Positions 1 through 13,307 are shown, numbered from the stretch's first letter. The stretch is 64,000 bases of DNA from Triticum aestivum (GCF_018294505.1 NC_057814.1:34942613-35006612); one strand, 5' to 3'. A program made the numbers and translations. The notes: generated by a model not told the origin, from the letters alone.

Positions 1-1090
1 CGGCACATGCCTGATAATTCTTGGAGGATGCCAGAATCATTCTGGAAGCTTTTTGGAATTTTCTGAGATAAAAACCGGAAATGTTCCGGAGCTGCCGGAG
101 CCACTTCAGATGCGTTTCGCAGATGAAAATCACTAAAACCGGAATTGTTTCGGAACGCGTTGAAAATCATTTTAGTGGGTACTGGAAATGTTCTTAGCCC
201 ACATAAATATTTTCAGTTCGATCAGACGCTGAAAAATGTCGTCGTGAATAGTGAAAATCAGCTTTATGGTTACTTTATGGAAAGCCACCTTTTGGGGCTT
301 TGCTCCAAAAGATCTTGGGGATGACATGGATGGATAGGAGCCATTTTTTGGGCCCCTCATGGGGGTGTGGCCGGCCACATGGGGTATCCCCCTTGGGGAC
401 CCTCTTGTTCCTTGGTTTCACTCCTAGGTCCTTGTGGAAGGACTTCATTCATGTGCATTTTGGGTTTTTTGTGAAACTACCCTACCCCCTTGGGATTTCC
501 TATAAATAGAGGTGGAGGGGCAGCCCTCCACACTCATCCCTTGCTCTCATACACATGCCATGCATTATCTGGCTTCTTCTCTCCCTCCCACGAAAAGAGT
601 TTCGTAGAGCCGTAAGGCTGTCTGGGTTCCGGCAGGAACTAGTTCTGGACGGCGAAGCCCTGCCGGATAGATGACACCGTATGTGTGCAACTCTGTAGAG
701 AGATCGTAGTTTCGGTCTTAGTTCGTGAGTGCCTCCCGAAGGGCTGTCCATGTGACCGTCCGAGTTTCGAAGGTCCTCCCGAAGGGCTGTCCGAGTGACC
801 GTTCGAGTTTCGAAGGTCCTCCCGAAGGGCTGTCCGCGACACCGTCCGGGGGGCTGTTCGACCGCCTCCCGGAGGGCTGTCTGAGGAGCAGATGAGGGTA
901 TACATCCTCGCGGTTGGGAGGTTGTAAATCCTAGCTGCGGGGATCTGCACCGCCGATCGTCATCGACTCTACTTCCCGCTGCGCTACGAGTCGGTAACGA
1001 AAAAGATCAAACCATGTATGCAGTCTCCATAGTGGTCCTGGGCTGGTGCGTAGGTCGGAAATTTTTTGTTTTCTGCTGCGTTCCCCTACA
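1..1090 (+). repeat. Copia B 5' LTR, 3' part only
   Basis: It ends in CCCTACA at 1090, followed by the primer-binding site. By eye I count 7 differences from 7438-8527. It contains a TATA-like box (tataaataga, 501-510) and four copies of a 43-bp unit with the core cctcccgaagggctgtcc (starting at 732, 775, 818 and, diverged, 865). Small open frames in it recur in every LTR copy and are not genes. Confidence 0.92.
501..510 (+). promoter_or_regulatory. LTR TATA box
   Basis: The motif tataaataga lies in a short purine-rich context about 590 bp before the LTR end. The same box recurs at 7938-7947 in the 3' LTR and, reversed, at 10954-10963 in the solo LTR. This is the expected position for an LTR promoter, but no transcript evidence is available here. 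Confidence 0.6.
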
Positions 1091-1091
1091 G

Positions 1092-1105
1092 TGGCATCAA
1101 GAGCC
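1092..1105 (+). other. Copia B primer-binding site
   Basis: The sequence tggcatcaagagcc starts two bases after the LTR end and resembles the TGGTATCAGAGC primer-binding site (initiator Met tRNA) usual in plant Copia elements. It has small mismatches. Confidence 0.7.
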
Positions 1106-4100
1106 GTGCTATGCGTAGATGCAGGTTTCGATCTAGAATACATGGAGATGTATGGGTATTGCATAATATAATTAGGTAGTAGATGAGATCTATTGCTGAA
1201 AATTATTTATGCGGGTGACAGATGAAATCTGTTACCCGAGGTTCTTGTTGCTTCCCTAGAATTTGCGTTTGCTCAATCTCGAGACAGCATGGTGGAATTT
1301 GACAAAGTTCTGGCAATCCGTGATCCTGATTGATCATGGAAGTGCTATCAGTTCTTTGGGTTCTGCCGTAGTCAAAAGAAAGATGAAATTCGCAGATGAA
1401 AGGGCATTGCAGATATGATCTGCACGGGGGTCATGCGTATGACGAAGTTTAGTATGGGGCTCGAGATTTAATTATCCCGTGTTTCATACACCCCGAGATG
1501 TTAATCTAGCAACCTGAATAATCATACTTGATGATAAAACGTTGGTAGCCGCGGTTTAAGTCAAAACCTTAGAAGCCACGTAAAATAAATTTTGCATAAA
1601 CCGATTAGAGGCGTCTAACTTGGTTTTGCAGGATGTGCATGTGATGTGGTATAGCAGTGCTCATACTAATTCGATTATGTATGAGATGACTATATGATGT
1701 AATTTGATTAACATGACCTGCGTGTCATGATTCGGCATGATGGCTGGAGCCATATGATTGCATTTTAATGACCTGCGTGTCAACCTTGTTGTAATGCATT
1801 ATTTTGTTAGCTATAGAGATAGCAATATTATCTGGTGCATCGACAAGGTGGTGGCAATCTTCGTGAAGGTGACCACCGACGCGAATGCCGAAGACGAAGA
1901 AATGAAATACTTCTCCGTCAGAAAGGGCTATACCATATCATGCTATTATGAATTGCCTGAGATGTTTATCCCTTATGATGCACCCTTCTTGATTGCGCGG
2001 TAGTCGCTTTTATTAGGGTGATCTCTCACTTAAAATATCAAGTAGTTAGTGTTCTCCCAAGTGTAGCACCGTCACGGCACCTATCTTTTCGGGGTGCGCC
2101 ATGGATGCATGGGTACGAACGATTAGAGAAGTGTGAGGCGGGTGAGGTCAGACCTCGCAGCAAGATCACTTGGTTGTCTTGACGTTCATGGCAGGATCGT
2201 CCTGAGCTCGGAACACACGCATCGAAAGATGAGCAAGAGTCACATAGAGATGTGATCGGCAAGTTGGCCTACCGATTAAAATTCCCGTTATGAGATGATG
2301 ATTCTATGGCGATGAATTGAAGTCTGGATCTTGTATCACTCAAAATTAATTGTGAGAGATATTGATTTGAGTGGGAGCGCACTGTTGAATTAACATGTTT
2401 AATTCTCAGTGCAATTAATTATGAACACTGTCTAAGTGTTTCTTGCATAATAGTTGTAGAATAATGGCTCGCATTTCCACCTTCCCTATTAAAATTGAAT
2501 AGCTGTTAAATATCTGGTTAAAACTTTACGATTGGTAACGTAATATGAGGATTGTCCTCAAAAGTGCCGAGAAGGACTTTGTCCTATCGCATGCTTTCCG
2601 TATCCTCCCGCTAATGCTATGGATCATGTGACTCTCGTCCTTCGATCCAAAAGCTAGAATTCTGTTACGGTCAAGTGGAATATGTTTGCTTCCATGAAAC
2701 CCAAACTTCGAAAGTTGGGATAGTTATATGATATTCATGGAACTGAAAATTATTTTCAGATACAAACAAAGCAATGTTTGTTTGCAAGTATTAGTAAAAG
2801 TGTTTACTATGCATTTGACTGTTGGGAAAGGGATCCAGAAGAACGCCTGTCATATAATGAAAGGTGAATAAAACAACAACTTAAAGAGAAAGGAAGTGTC
2901 CAAAGGGTGTTAGTATGACTTACACGCCTAGGAAGTCCGGGGCTAATGCCACTCTTAAGTTGGGTGCTTCTTCTGAGAGTAGGAGAAATACTAAAAGTTA
3001 AACTGTTAGAAGTATAAAGGCAAAAGGAAAGAAGACTGGAATATCCAGCTCATGTATGAATGTCATACAAGTTTTTGATGTATAGAAGGCTGGTCAAAGA
3101 TATAGTTCTTGCGAATTATGGTTAAACATGTTAATCACTAATTCTTGGGTATTGTGAGTTCATCACAAAATTGCCCGCTCGATTGCATTCTGTTGCAACT
3201 CGATGTAAGAACTACTATGGCCTGAAAGACTAGCTAGAAATGAGGTTAAGGTATACACAGGGAACATAGTAAATGTTACTATACCTTCCATCGGTGTATT
3301 GCCGTCTGTATTTATTTTCATAATTCATTTAGAGTTTTACAAACTCTATCCCATTGCATAAGGTATCTTGCAAGAAGGTTGTTCATAAGAGAACTTTTTA
3401 TGTTCGATGTTATGAATAACACAAGGGCCATACTTTCATTATGAATGAGATGTATGTTATGAATATTGATAATAATACAATACCTCTGGGTTTACTTTCA
3501 TAATTCATTTTAGAGTTTCATACACGCTAGCCCATTGCACAATGTTTGTTGCAAAAGAGTTGTTCATAAAAACAACAATTGTTGTTAAGTATTATGAATA
3601 ACATGAAGGGCCATGCTTCCATCCAAGATGGCATGTATGTTATGAATATTGATGGTAATATGATACATCCATAACACTGACGCTAAATGTCGCAAGACTA
3701 AAAGAATACCACACAAGTGTGGCACTACATTTGGTCACATTGGAGAAACCCGCATGGAAAATTCCATTATGATGGATTTTGAAGTCTTTTTGATTTTGAA
3801 TCATCTGACACTTGCAACTTTCCTCCGAAAAGTGAAGTGACTAAAATACCGTTCACAGGCCATAAGGAACGAACAACAAACTTATTAGTGATCATACATT
3901 TGATGTGTGTAGTCCGATAAGTGTTGTTAGTAGTGGATTTATTTATCTTCAGAAATGACTCAAGTAGATATATGGATATTTACTTGATGAGACGTAAGTC
4001 TGGATCTTTTGAAATCATTCAAAAGGTTTTCAAAAATGAAGTAGAAGTTATTGTAACAAGAAAATTATGTTTCTGCAATTTGATTGCACAAAGGAATATT

Positions 4101-6343
4101 TGAGTTACATGTTTAGCGAATGTCTGATGAGTTGTGAAAGGGGTTTCATAACTTGCACCTCCCGGAACACCACTGCAAGTGGAAAGTCTGTGGAGATGTA
4201 ATCAAACCATTTATGACATGGTAAGGTCAAAGATGACATAAATAAATTTGCCATTATCCCTTTTAAAGTGATGCTTTAGAGACTGCGGCTTTTACACTGA
4301 AAAGAGCTACATCGGGTCTGTTGAAATGAAGCCATGGTATGGTACGCCCAACCATGTTATATCTTTTCTTAACATTTGGAATATGGGGCTTGTGTAAAAG
4401 GTTACAAACCTATTCCAAATCAGACAAGTGCTACTTTGTAGGTTATACCAAAATGTTGGGTATTCCTCCCTCACTATACCGAGGCAAATAGTTTTGCCGC
4501 GAAACGGTGTGCTTTTAAAGAGAATGGTTCTTTCAAAAAGGTGAGTGGGAGAATAGTGCAACTCGACGAGATAAACAGTATCTACGTCATCAGATCAAAG
4601 GAAAGAGACCTTGGAAGTAATTCCAGAGTTTCCTACTGCGACTGATACGGAAGTCTCTACAATAAAATGTATGAACTTCGGTCGAACTTGCAGCTGAACC
4701 ACGTAGGCAAGGCTCGTGCAAACCTCTCAGGTGCGCAAACGAGATATTGTTGTTAGACAACATTATACCTACGATACACAAGGAAGCGTTGATGGGCCCT
4801 GACTCCGGAATTGGCTAAATGCCAATACAACCCGAAGTTAGTTTCCATATAAGTGATTCAAGATTAAAACCTTGATACACCTTTCGGAAGACTTAGAGTC
4901 TAACGAATATTTATGGAACTTAAAACTGATACGGATAAAAATGTTTTATCCATAAAGCTCGACTTGTTGAAATAACAAGTTCAAGAGTTGACTACGATGA
5001 GGTTGTTTTCATCGTAGCGATGCTTAAAGTCGGTTCGGGTTGAACTAGCAATTAATACATATTTCAATCATGAGATATGAAACATGGATGATAAAAGGAT
5101 TTCCATCTGATGGAAATGAAAGCTAGGACTTGTATATGATACAGTCCAAAGTAATTTGTCGATCCAGAGGATGCTAGTAGGTATGCAAACTTCAGAGTTC
5201 TAGCAATGGACAGAAGAGAGCAAAATGGAGTTGGAATCTTCGTGTTTTGATGAAATGGTCAAAGGGGTTTTGACTTCATCAATGGGTAACGAAGATGCTT
5301 GTAATTCAAGAAAGTAAGTGGGAGCGTAATAATATTTCTAAAAACCTTATGTGCTTGGCACATTGGTAATTGGAAATAAATTTCTTGACACGAATTAGGA
5401 CTTCATTTGAAAATAGTTTTTCGATGAAGTGCTTAGGCTAAATAGCCTCAATATTAGGCATGATGATCTATGGAGATAGATTTACCTAATGGGGCTAAGC
5501 AATGAATACATATTGACAAGATGCTAAAACCTTTTAGCATTTAAAACGCCAAGGAGTGATTCTTGCCAAAGTCACATGGAAAGAGTTTTTGCAAGACTCG
5601 GTGTCCCAAAACACTGATGAGTAAAATACATAATGCAGATTCCACACACTTTTGTGTTTGGATTAATCATGTATTCCATGGTATGTAAAACAACCAGATA
5701 TGTCCGATACTCCCAAGGTGTTGCGAGTATGGATACTAAAGTGATCAAAGTACTGATCGTGGGACAACAGTGAAAGATGTCATTGAGTACTAGAGTAAGT
5801 ACTGATGATATGTTTTCTTGCAAGCAGATATCATGAAGAGTTCGTTGTAAAATGTTACATCGATAGTCTTCATCTTTTCACCGTGCGATTTTCGATTTAA
5901 GTTAAAGGTTTTGTGTAACACACAATGTGGTGGCACAGTTAGTTGGAATTTGTTCAAACTAGTTACTGTGGCGAATTCTATAACAAGGGCTAAGTATGTT
6001 GACGCTTTAGAAGCGACAAAGAAGATGTTGAATCATATAGTTCATTCATGAACTTAGTATAGTTCCAAGATGGCTTTTGACAATGGGACACTACTGCAGG
6101 TAGTTGCTCCATAACTCAGTCTGAGGAATCCAGGTTCGACCTGTGATTCACATACATACAAAGCCAAGTCCACACAAAATATGAATTTTGTGAAAACGTG
6201 AAAACGCGAGGACATGCAAAGATACACACGGAACTGAAGTCGTCAGATCCGTTGGACATCAGGCTATACCACAAGCGAAGCATATTTACACCGGTGTGCC
6301 ACAGGTGTAAAGTGCATTAGCATTAACTAGATTATTGACTCTA
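1106..6343 (+). pseudogene. Copia B internal region, decayed gag-pol relic
   Basis: No reading frame above 85 codons is present in about 5.2 kb. Several stretches still resemble the Angela-type pol seen elsewhere in the window. Around 3940-4100 it resembles the integrase core start, and around 4140-4220 the part that carries the integrase glutamate in intact copies. Around 4360-4480 it resembles the end of integrase, and around 5980-6060 the RNase H part. All are scrambled by stops and indels. The contrast with almost identical LTRs means this internal region was probably already dead when the copy moved. Confidence 0.65.
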
Positions 6344-6358
6344 GTGCAAGTGGGAGTC
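6344..6358 (+). other. Copia B polypurine tract
   Basis: The purine-rich stretch gcaagtgggagtc lies directly before the 3' LTR start. It is nearly the same as the tract of the Angela elements at 59078-59090 and, reversed, at 40702-40716. Confidence 0.75.
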
Positions 6359-8527
6359 TGTAGGAGATATGCCCTAGAGGCAATAATAAATGATATTATT
6401 TATCTCCGAGTTCATAATTATGTTTATGTTCCATGCTATAACTGCTATGGTTCTCGAGTCTGCAATAACCACGAGGCTCGGAGGAAGACTCATATGCACG
6501 TGTGGAATAATAAACGGTAAAATGTATTCCTAGTCTGGCCTCTAAGACTAGCTCAAGTGTTGCATGATGGTTATGTTTTCCTGATCATGGGCATGTCTAT
6601 GTCAGCAACCTTGAGGGCATAATGTTAAGAGAACATTTGTGTTGAATCGACCCGGCATGATGTTATGCTATGAGATTCATTCGTCACAAGTTTATTGGTA
6701 CATAACACAGAGATGGTTAACGTTTGCATGATTCCTTAGACCATGAGAGTATCGAGTTTCTTCATGCTTGCTTCATGAACTTTGGGGTTTGTTAAACGTC
6801 ATCCGTAAATGGGTGGCTATTACGGCGGCTTACGGGTTCATGGAAAAGTGTGTCAAGTAACTTGATAGCTCAAGATTGGGATTTGCTCCTCCGACGATGG
6901 AGAGATATCTCTGGGCCCTCTCGGTGTTACGGTATCCATCATCGTCTGGCCAGACACTTTGTGATTTGATCACGGGGATGCCGGAACACGATAACGAGAA
7001 AAGAGAACAATACCGGTAACGAGGTAACTAGCATAGTGGACAAGTTGTTGATCCACGGGAATGCCAACATGTCTCACCTCGGGTATTTGTAACATATCGC
7101 GAAGCAACAGGAATAGCACACGGCAACTGGAGGTTCACTCGAATATTTATTCGTGTGGGTATAGGGGTCAATATGGGTGTCCACGGCTCCGATGTTGATC
7201 ATTGATCGGAAGGGGTTCCGGGTCATGTCTATACTTCACCGAACCTATAGGGTCACACGCTTAAGGGTCATCTATCTGCTGAATACTAGACAGGGAGTCT
7301 GAGAGAAAATCACCGAAAAAGTTTCGGACACCGAAAAGTTTCGGACAGCGGAATCGTACCGCAGAGAGAGGTCATCGGATAAGTTTCGATGATACCGAAA
7401 AGTTGTTTCGGGATACACCATTAAGTCAAATTGGTTTCGGCACATGCCTGATAATTCTTGGAGGATGCCAGAATCATTCTGGAAGCTTTTTGGAATTTTC
7501 TGAGATAAAAACCGGAAATGTTCCGGAGCTGCCGGAGCCACTTCAGATGCGTTTCGCAGATGAAAATCACTAAAACCGGAATTGTTTCGGAACGCGTTGA
7601 AAATCATTTTAGTGGGTACTGGAAATGTTCTTAGCCCACATAAATATTTTCAGTTCGATCAGACGCTGAAAAATGTCGTCGTGAATAGTGAAAATCAGCT
7701 TTATGGTTACTTTATGGAAAGCCACCTTTTGGGGCTTTGCTCCAAAAGATCTTGGGGATGACATGGATGGATAGGAGCCATTTTTTGGGCCCCTCATGGG
7801 GGTGTGGCCGGCCACATGGGGTATCCCCCTTGGGGACCCTCTTGTTCCTTGGTTTCACTCCTAGGTCCTTGTGGAAGGACTTCATTCATGTGCATTTTGG
7901 GTTTTTTGTGAAACTACCCTACCCCCTTGGGATTTCCTATAAATAGAGGTGGAGGGGCAGCCCTCCACACTCATCCCTTGCTCTCATACACATGCCATGC
8001 ATTATCTGGCTTCTTCTCTCCCTCCCACGAAAAGAGTTTCGTAGAGCCGTAAGGCTGTCTGGGTTCCGGCAGGAACTAGTTCTGGACGGCGAAGCCCTGC
8101 CGGATAGATGACACCGTATGTGTGCAACTCTGTAGAGAGATCGTAGTTTCGGTCTTAGTTCGTGAGTGCCTCCTGAAGGGCTGTCCATGTGACCGCCCGA
8201 GTTTTGAAGGTCCTCCCGAAGGGCTGTCCGAGTGACCGTTCGAGTTTCGAAGGTCCTCCCGAAGGGCTGTCCGCGACACCGTTCCGGGGGCTGTTCGACC
8301 GCCTCCCGGAGGGCTGTCTGAGGAGCAGATGAGGGTATACATCCTCGCGGTTGGGAGGTTGTAAATCCTAGCTGCGGGGATCTGCACCGCCGATCGTCAT
8401 CGACTCTACTTCCCGCTGCGCTACGAGTCGGTAACGAAAAAGATCAAACCATGTATGCAGTCTCCATAGTGGTCCTGGGCTGGTGCGTAGGTCGGAAAAT
8501 TTTTGTTTTCTGCAGCGTTCCCCTACA
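6359..8527 (+). repeat. Copia B 3' LTR, complete (2,169 bp)
   Basis: It starts TGTAGGAG and ends CCCTACA, with short inverted TGTAG/CTACA ends. It is full length and matches the solo LTR at 10374-12543 (reversed). It carries the LTR TATA box at 7938-7947 and the 43-bp repeat cluster at about 8169-8310. Confidence 0.93.
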
Positions 8528-8530
8528 TCA

Positions 8531-10166
8531 TGCTCCAGGGGTCGGCCCGCACGTGGTTGAATAGCCTGCCGGCCGGTAGCATCAACGCATGGGTCAACTT
8601 CGAGCAGGCCTTTGTGCCCAACTTCACCGGCACCTACAAGCGACCCGGCCGCCCCAGTCAGCTCGCCATGTGCGTGCAGGGGCCGGCCGAAACCGGCCGC
8701 GAGTACCTCGCACGCTGGACCGAGCTCCGGAACAGATGCGTGGGCATCCACGAAGTCCAAGCCATCCAGTACTTCGTCAACGGGTGCCAAGACGGCACCC
8801 TCCTCAAGCACAAGCTCTTGCGCTCTGAGCCGGCCACCATGGTCGCGCTCATGGTGACGGCGGACAAGTACGCCAACGCCGACTCCGCCATGAAGATCCA
8901 GGTGGCACTGGACGGAGCCAGCAAGTCCAAGTCGGTGCCGCCTCCGAAGTCGGCCGGCGAGGGAAGCCTCAGCAACACAACTAGCAGAACAACAAGCGCA
9001 AGGCCGATCAACCGGCTCAGCGCTACGACAACCGGCTCGTCGCGGCCGCCGAGCAGGCACCCGCGACCGAGCCGGCCGCCAAACGCCGGAACACCGGCAA
9101 AATGGCATGGCAGCCCGCCATGAGCTTCGAGGAGATGCTCGACGCTCCCTGCAAGCACCACAGCGGCGCGAGGCCGTCCACGCACACGCTGCGACAGTGC
9201 GCCATCACCAAGCGCATCGCGAGGGGCGACATCCCGCCGCCTCCGACTCCGGCTCCGGGAGCAGGGCAGCCGCCTCCACCCCCGCCGCCACCTCCAGCCG
9301 GCGGCACGATGCGCGACGACCCCTACCCGACCCAGAACGCAACTTACGTCGTCTTCACCAGCCTCGGCGACGACAAGCGCAGTGAACGCCTCCTCCGGCA
9401 GGAGGTGAACACCGTCGTCTCGGCCAAGACGGAGTACATGCATTGGTCAGAGCGCCCGGTCACCTGGACACGGGAGGACCACCCGGCCGTCATGCCGAAC
9501 CCGGGTGGTTACGCCCTCGTCCTCGATCCCACCATCGTCGCACCCCAGCGCACGTGCAAATTTTCCCGGGTTCTCGTCGACGGCGGCAGCAGCATCAACA
9601 TCCTCTACCGCGACACCATGAACAAGCTCGGCCTCGAGGCCAAGGACCTGGAGCCGACCCGGACGATCTTCCATGGCATCGTTCCCGGCCTCTCCTGCTC
9701 TCCGATCGGCCGGATCCGCCTCGACGTCCTGTTCGGCGACAGCAGCCACTTCCGTCGCGAGCCGATCTGGTTCGAGGTGGTGGACCTGTCCAGCGCGTAC
9801 CACACACTGCTGGGCCGGCCCGCGCTCGCCAAGTTCATGGCAGTCCCCCACTACGCCTACGGGAAGATGAAGCTGTCGGGTCCGAAGGGCCTCATCACCG
9901 TCACCGGCGACTACCGCAAGTCCCTGGACTGCGCCCGAGACGGCGCCAAGCTTGCCGAGTCGCTGGTCGTAGCCGAGGAGCGGCGCCAGCTCGACCGGAT
10001 CATCGCACTGGCCACAGAAGCATCGGCCGCCAAGATCCCGGCCGAGGAGCCGGCCGACGAAGCCGCGTTCAAGCCCTCCAAGGAGACCAAGAAGGTGAAG
10101 CTGAACCAGGAGGACCCCAGCTGCAGCAAGTACGTTGTTGTGGGCACTCGCCTCGATAACAAATAG
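8531..10166 (+). pseudogene. Gypsy 1 gag-protease
   Basis: The first frame (8531-8980) encodes the retrotransposon gag core, with ARTWLNSLP and a following F-x-NF-TY-RP pattern. The frame then shifts by about 8980, where a TAG (8982-8984) also lies in the second frame. The second frame runs to 10166. It has a zinc-knuckle-like Cys/His segment (CKHH...TLRQC), a Pro-rich linker and the aspartic protease site DGGSS at 9579-9593, which replaces the usual DTG and is normal in this lineage. It ends in TAG just before RT. The N-terminus of gag lies beyond Copia B, off-window. Confidence 0.85.
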
Positions 10167-10373
10167 GAAGGCGAGCTCGTCGACTTCCTCCGTGAGAATC
10201 GGGATATCTTTGCATGGACCCCCAAGGACATGCCGGGTATCCCGAGGAAGTACGCCGAGCACAAACTCCACATCCGCAAGGACGTCAAGCCTGTCCCCCA
10301 ACCCCTACGACGTTTTTCCGAAGAAAAGAGAAGGACCATCGGAAAAGAGGTCGCCAAGCTCTTGGTGGACGGC
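10167..10373 (+). pseudogene. Gypsy 1 reverse transcriptase, first part
   Basis: Reading continues in frame after the TAG at 10164-10166 with the conserved RT lead (LRENRDIFAW, then MPGIPR). It stops abruptly at the solo LTR. The frame resumes after 12548 with the segment that normally follows (VFHPEWLAN), so the LTR split one RT gene. Confidence 0.85.
10369..10373 (+). repeat. Target-site duplication acggc, left copy
   Basis: acggc flanks the solo LTR here and at 12544-12548. Both copies are perfect. Confidence 0.93.
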
Positions 10374-12543
10374 TGTAGGGGAACGCAGCAGAAAACAAAA
10401 AATTTCCGACCTACGCACCAGCCTAGGACCACTATGGAGACTGCATACATGGTTTGATCTTTTTCGTTACCGACTCGTAGCGCAGCGGGAAGTAGAGTCG
10501 ATGACGATCGGCGGTGCAGATCCACGCAGCTAGGATTTACAACCTCGCAACCGCGAGGATGTGTACCCTCATCTGCTCCTCAGACAGCCCTCCAGGAGGC
10601 GGTCGAACAGCCCCCCGGACGGTGTCGCGGACAGCCCTTCGGGAGGACCTTCGAAACTCGAACGGTCACTCGGACAGCCCTTCGGGAGGACCTTCGAAAC
10701 TCGGACGGTCACACGGACAGCCCTTCGGGAGGCACTCACGAACTAAGACCGAAACTACGATCTCTCTACAGAGTTGCACACATACGGTGTCATCTATCCG
10801 GCAGGGCTTCGCCGTCCAGAACTAGTTCCTGCCGAAACCCAGACAGCCTTACGGCTCTACGAAACTCTTTCCGTGGGAGGGAGAGAAGAAGCCAGATAAT
10901 GCATGGCATGTGTATGAGAGCAAGGGATGAGTGTGGAGGGCTGCCCCTCCACCTCTATTTATAGGAAATCCCAAGGGGGTAGGGTAGTTTCACAAAAAAC
11001 CCAAAATGCACATGAATGAAGTCCTTCCACAAGGACCTAGGAGTGAAACCAAGGAACAAGAAGGTCCCCAAGGGGGGATACCCCATGTGGCCGGCCACAC
11101 CCCCATGAGGGGCCCAAAAAATGGCTCCTATCCATCCATGTCATCCCCAAGATCTTTTGGAGCAAAGCCCCAAAAGGTGGCTTTCCATAAAGTAACCATA
11201 AAGCTGATTTTCACTATTCACGACGACATTTTTCAGCGTCTGATCGAACTGAAAATATTTATGTGGGCTAAGAACATTTCCAGTACCCACTAAAATGATT
11301 TTCAACGCGTTCCGAAACAATTCCGGTTTTAGTGATTTTCATCTGCGAAACGCATCTGAAGTGGCTCCGGCAGCTCCGGAACATTTCCGGTTTTTATCTC
11401 AGAAAATTCCAAAAAGCTTCCAGAATGATTCTGGCATCCTCCATGAATTATCAGGCATGTGCCGAAACCAATTTGACTTAATGGTGTATCCCGAAACAAC
11501 TTTTCGGTATCATCGAAACTTATCCGATGACCTCTCTCTGCGGTACGATTCCGCTGTCCGAAACTTTTCGGTGTCCGAAACTTTTTCGGTGATTTTCTCT
11601 CAGACTCCCTGTCTAGTATTCAGCAGATAGATGACCCTTAAGCGTGTGACCCTATAGGTTCGGTGAAGTATAGACATGACCCGGAACCCCTTCCGATCAA
11701 TGATCAACATCGGAGCCGTGGACACCCATATTGACCCCTATACCCACACGAATAAATATTCGAGTGAACCTCCAGTTGCCGTGTGCTATTCCTGTTGCTT
11801 CGCGATATGTTACAAATACCCGAGGTGAGACATGTTGGCATTCCTGTGGATCAACAACTTGTCCACTATGCTAGCTACCTCGTTACCGGTATTGTTCTCT
11901 TTTCTCGTTATCGTGTTGCGGTATCCCCGTGATCAAATCACAAAGTGTCTGGCCAGACGATGATGGATACTGTAACACCGAGAGGGCCCAGAGATACCTC
12001 TCCATCGTCGGAGGAGCAAATCCCAATCTTGAGCTATCAAGTTACTTGACACACTTTTCCATGAACCCCTAAGCCGCCGTAATAGCCACCCATTTACGGA
12101 TGACGTTTAACAAACCCCAAAGTTCATGAAGCAAGCATGAAGAAACTCGATACTCTCATGGTCTAAGGAATCATGCAAACGTTAACCATCTCTGTGTTAT
12201 GTACCAATAAACTTGTGACGAATGAATCTCATAGCATAACATCATGCCGGGTCGATTCAACACAAATGTTCTCTTAACATTGTGCCCTCAAGGTTGCTGA
12301 CATAGACATGCCCATGATCAGGAAAACATAACCATCATGCAACACTTGAGCTATTCTTAGAGGCCAGACTAGGAATACATTTTACCTTTTATTATTCCAC
12401 ACGTGCATATGAGTCTTCCTCCGAGCCTCGTGGTTATTGCAGACTTGAGAACCATAGCAGTTATAGCATGGAACATAAACATAATTATGAACTCGGAGAT
12501 AAATAATATCATTTATTATTGCCTCTAGGGCATATCTCCTACA
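10374..12543 (-). mobile_element. Solo LTR of the Copia B family, inserted in Gypsy 1 RT
   Basis: This 2,170-bp sequence is the reverse complement of the Copia B LTR, from TGTAGGGG at 10374 to CTCCTACA at 12543. It has perfect 5-bp TSDs and no internal region. This is the product expected from recombination between the two LTRs of a full element. Its TATA box is at 10954-10963 (-). The small frames within it are the LTR frames already seen at 172-950 and are not genes. Confidence 0.95.
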
Positions 12544-12548
12544 ACGGC
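12544..12548 (+). repeat. Target-site duplication acggc, right copy
   Basis: Perfect partner of 10369-10373. Confidence 0.93.
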
Positions 12549-13307
12549 TTCATCATGGAAGTGTTTCACCCTGAGTGGCTGGCCAACCTAGTCCTCGTCC
12601 TAAAAAAGAACAAGACCTGGCGCATGTGCATCGACTACACCAGCCTAAACAAGGCCTGCCCCAAAGACCCGTTCGCCCTCCCGCGGATCGACCAAGTCAT
12701 CGACTCCACCGCCGGGTGCGAGCTCCTGTCCTTCCTAGATGCTTACTCCGGCTATCATCAGATCAAGCTGGACCCGGCCGATGCCCTAAAGACGTCCTTC
12801 ATCACACCCTTTGGGGCGTATTGCTAGATCACCATGTCGTTCGGCTTAAAGAATGCCGGCGCCACTTTCCAGCGCTGCATGCAGAAATGCTTGCTGCCAC
12901 AACTCGGCCGCAACATCCACGTCTACGTGGACGACATCATGGTGAAGACCAAGCAGCACCTCACGCTCCTCGACGATTTGAAGGAAACCTTCGCCAACCT
13001 GCGCGAGTACATGGTCAAGCTCAACCCGGAGAAATGCGTTTTTGGCGTCCCGGCCGGAAAGCTACTCGGCTTCCTCGTCTCGGAGCGCGGCATTGAGGCA
13101 AACCCGGAGCAGATCAAGGCCATCGAGCGCATGCGCAAGCCGGCTCGGCTGCGCGATGTCCAGAAGTTCACCGGCTGCTTGGCCTCGGTCAGCCGGTTTC
13201 TCAGCCGGCTGGGCGAGAGGGCCTTGCCCCTGTATCAGCTGATGAAGAAGACGACGCCGTTCGAGTGGAACGACCAGGCGGAAAAAGCTTTCCGGGATCT
13301 CAAGCGC

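Larger units (their letters stand above)
1..8527 (+). mobile_element. Copia B: LTR retrotransposon, 5' LTR cut by window edge, inserted in Gypsy 1 gag
   Basis: The first 1,090 bases repeat at 7438-8527 with no net length change, so these are the two LTRs of one element. The internal part (1091-6358) begins with a primer-binding site and ends in a purine-rich tract directly before the 3' LTR. The LTR starts TGTAGGAGATATGCCC, close to the Angela/WIS start, which places it in that Copia group. Immediately after 8527 the sequence is Gypsy gag coding, so Copia B is inserted in Gypsy 1. The expected right TSD copy is tcatg (8528-8532); its partner lies off-window. No long reading frame exists inside, so the element looks non-autonomous. 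Confidence 0.9.

Noticed and set aside
172..950. Small open frames repeated at 172-950, 7609-8387 and 10514-11293
   Set aside because: They lie inside the LTR and recur only because the LTR is repeated. They have no domain and no coding signal.
1758..2003. 81-codon frame inside Copia B
   Set aside because: It shows no similarity to gag or pol and no conserved motif. Chance frame in decayed sequence.
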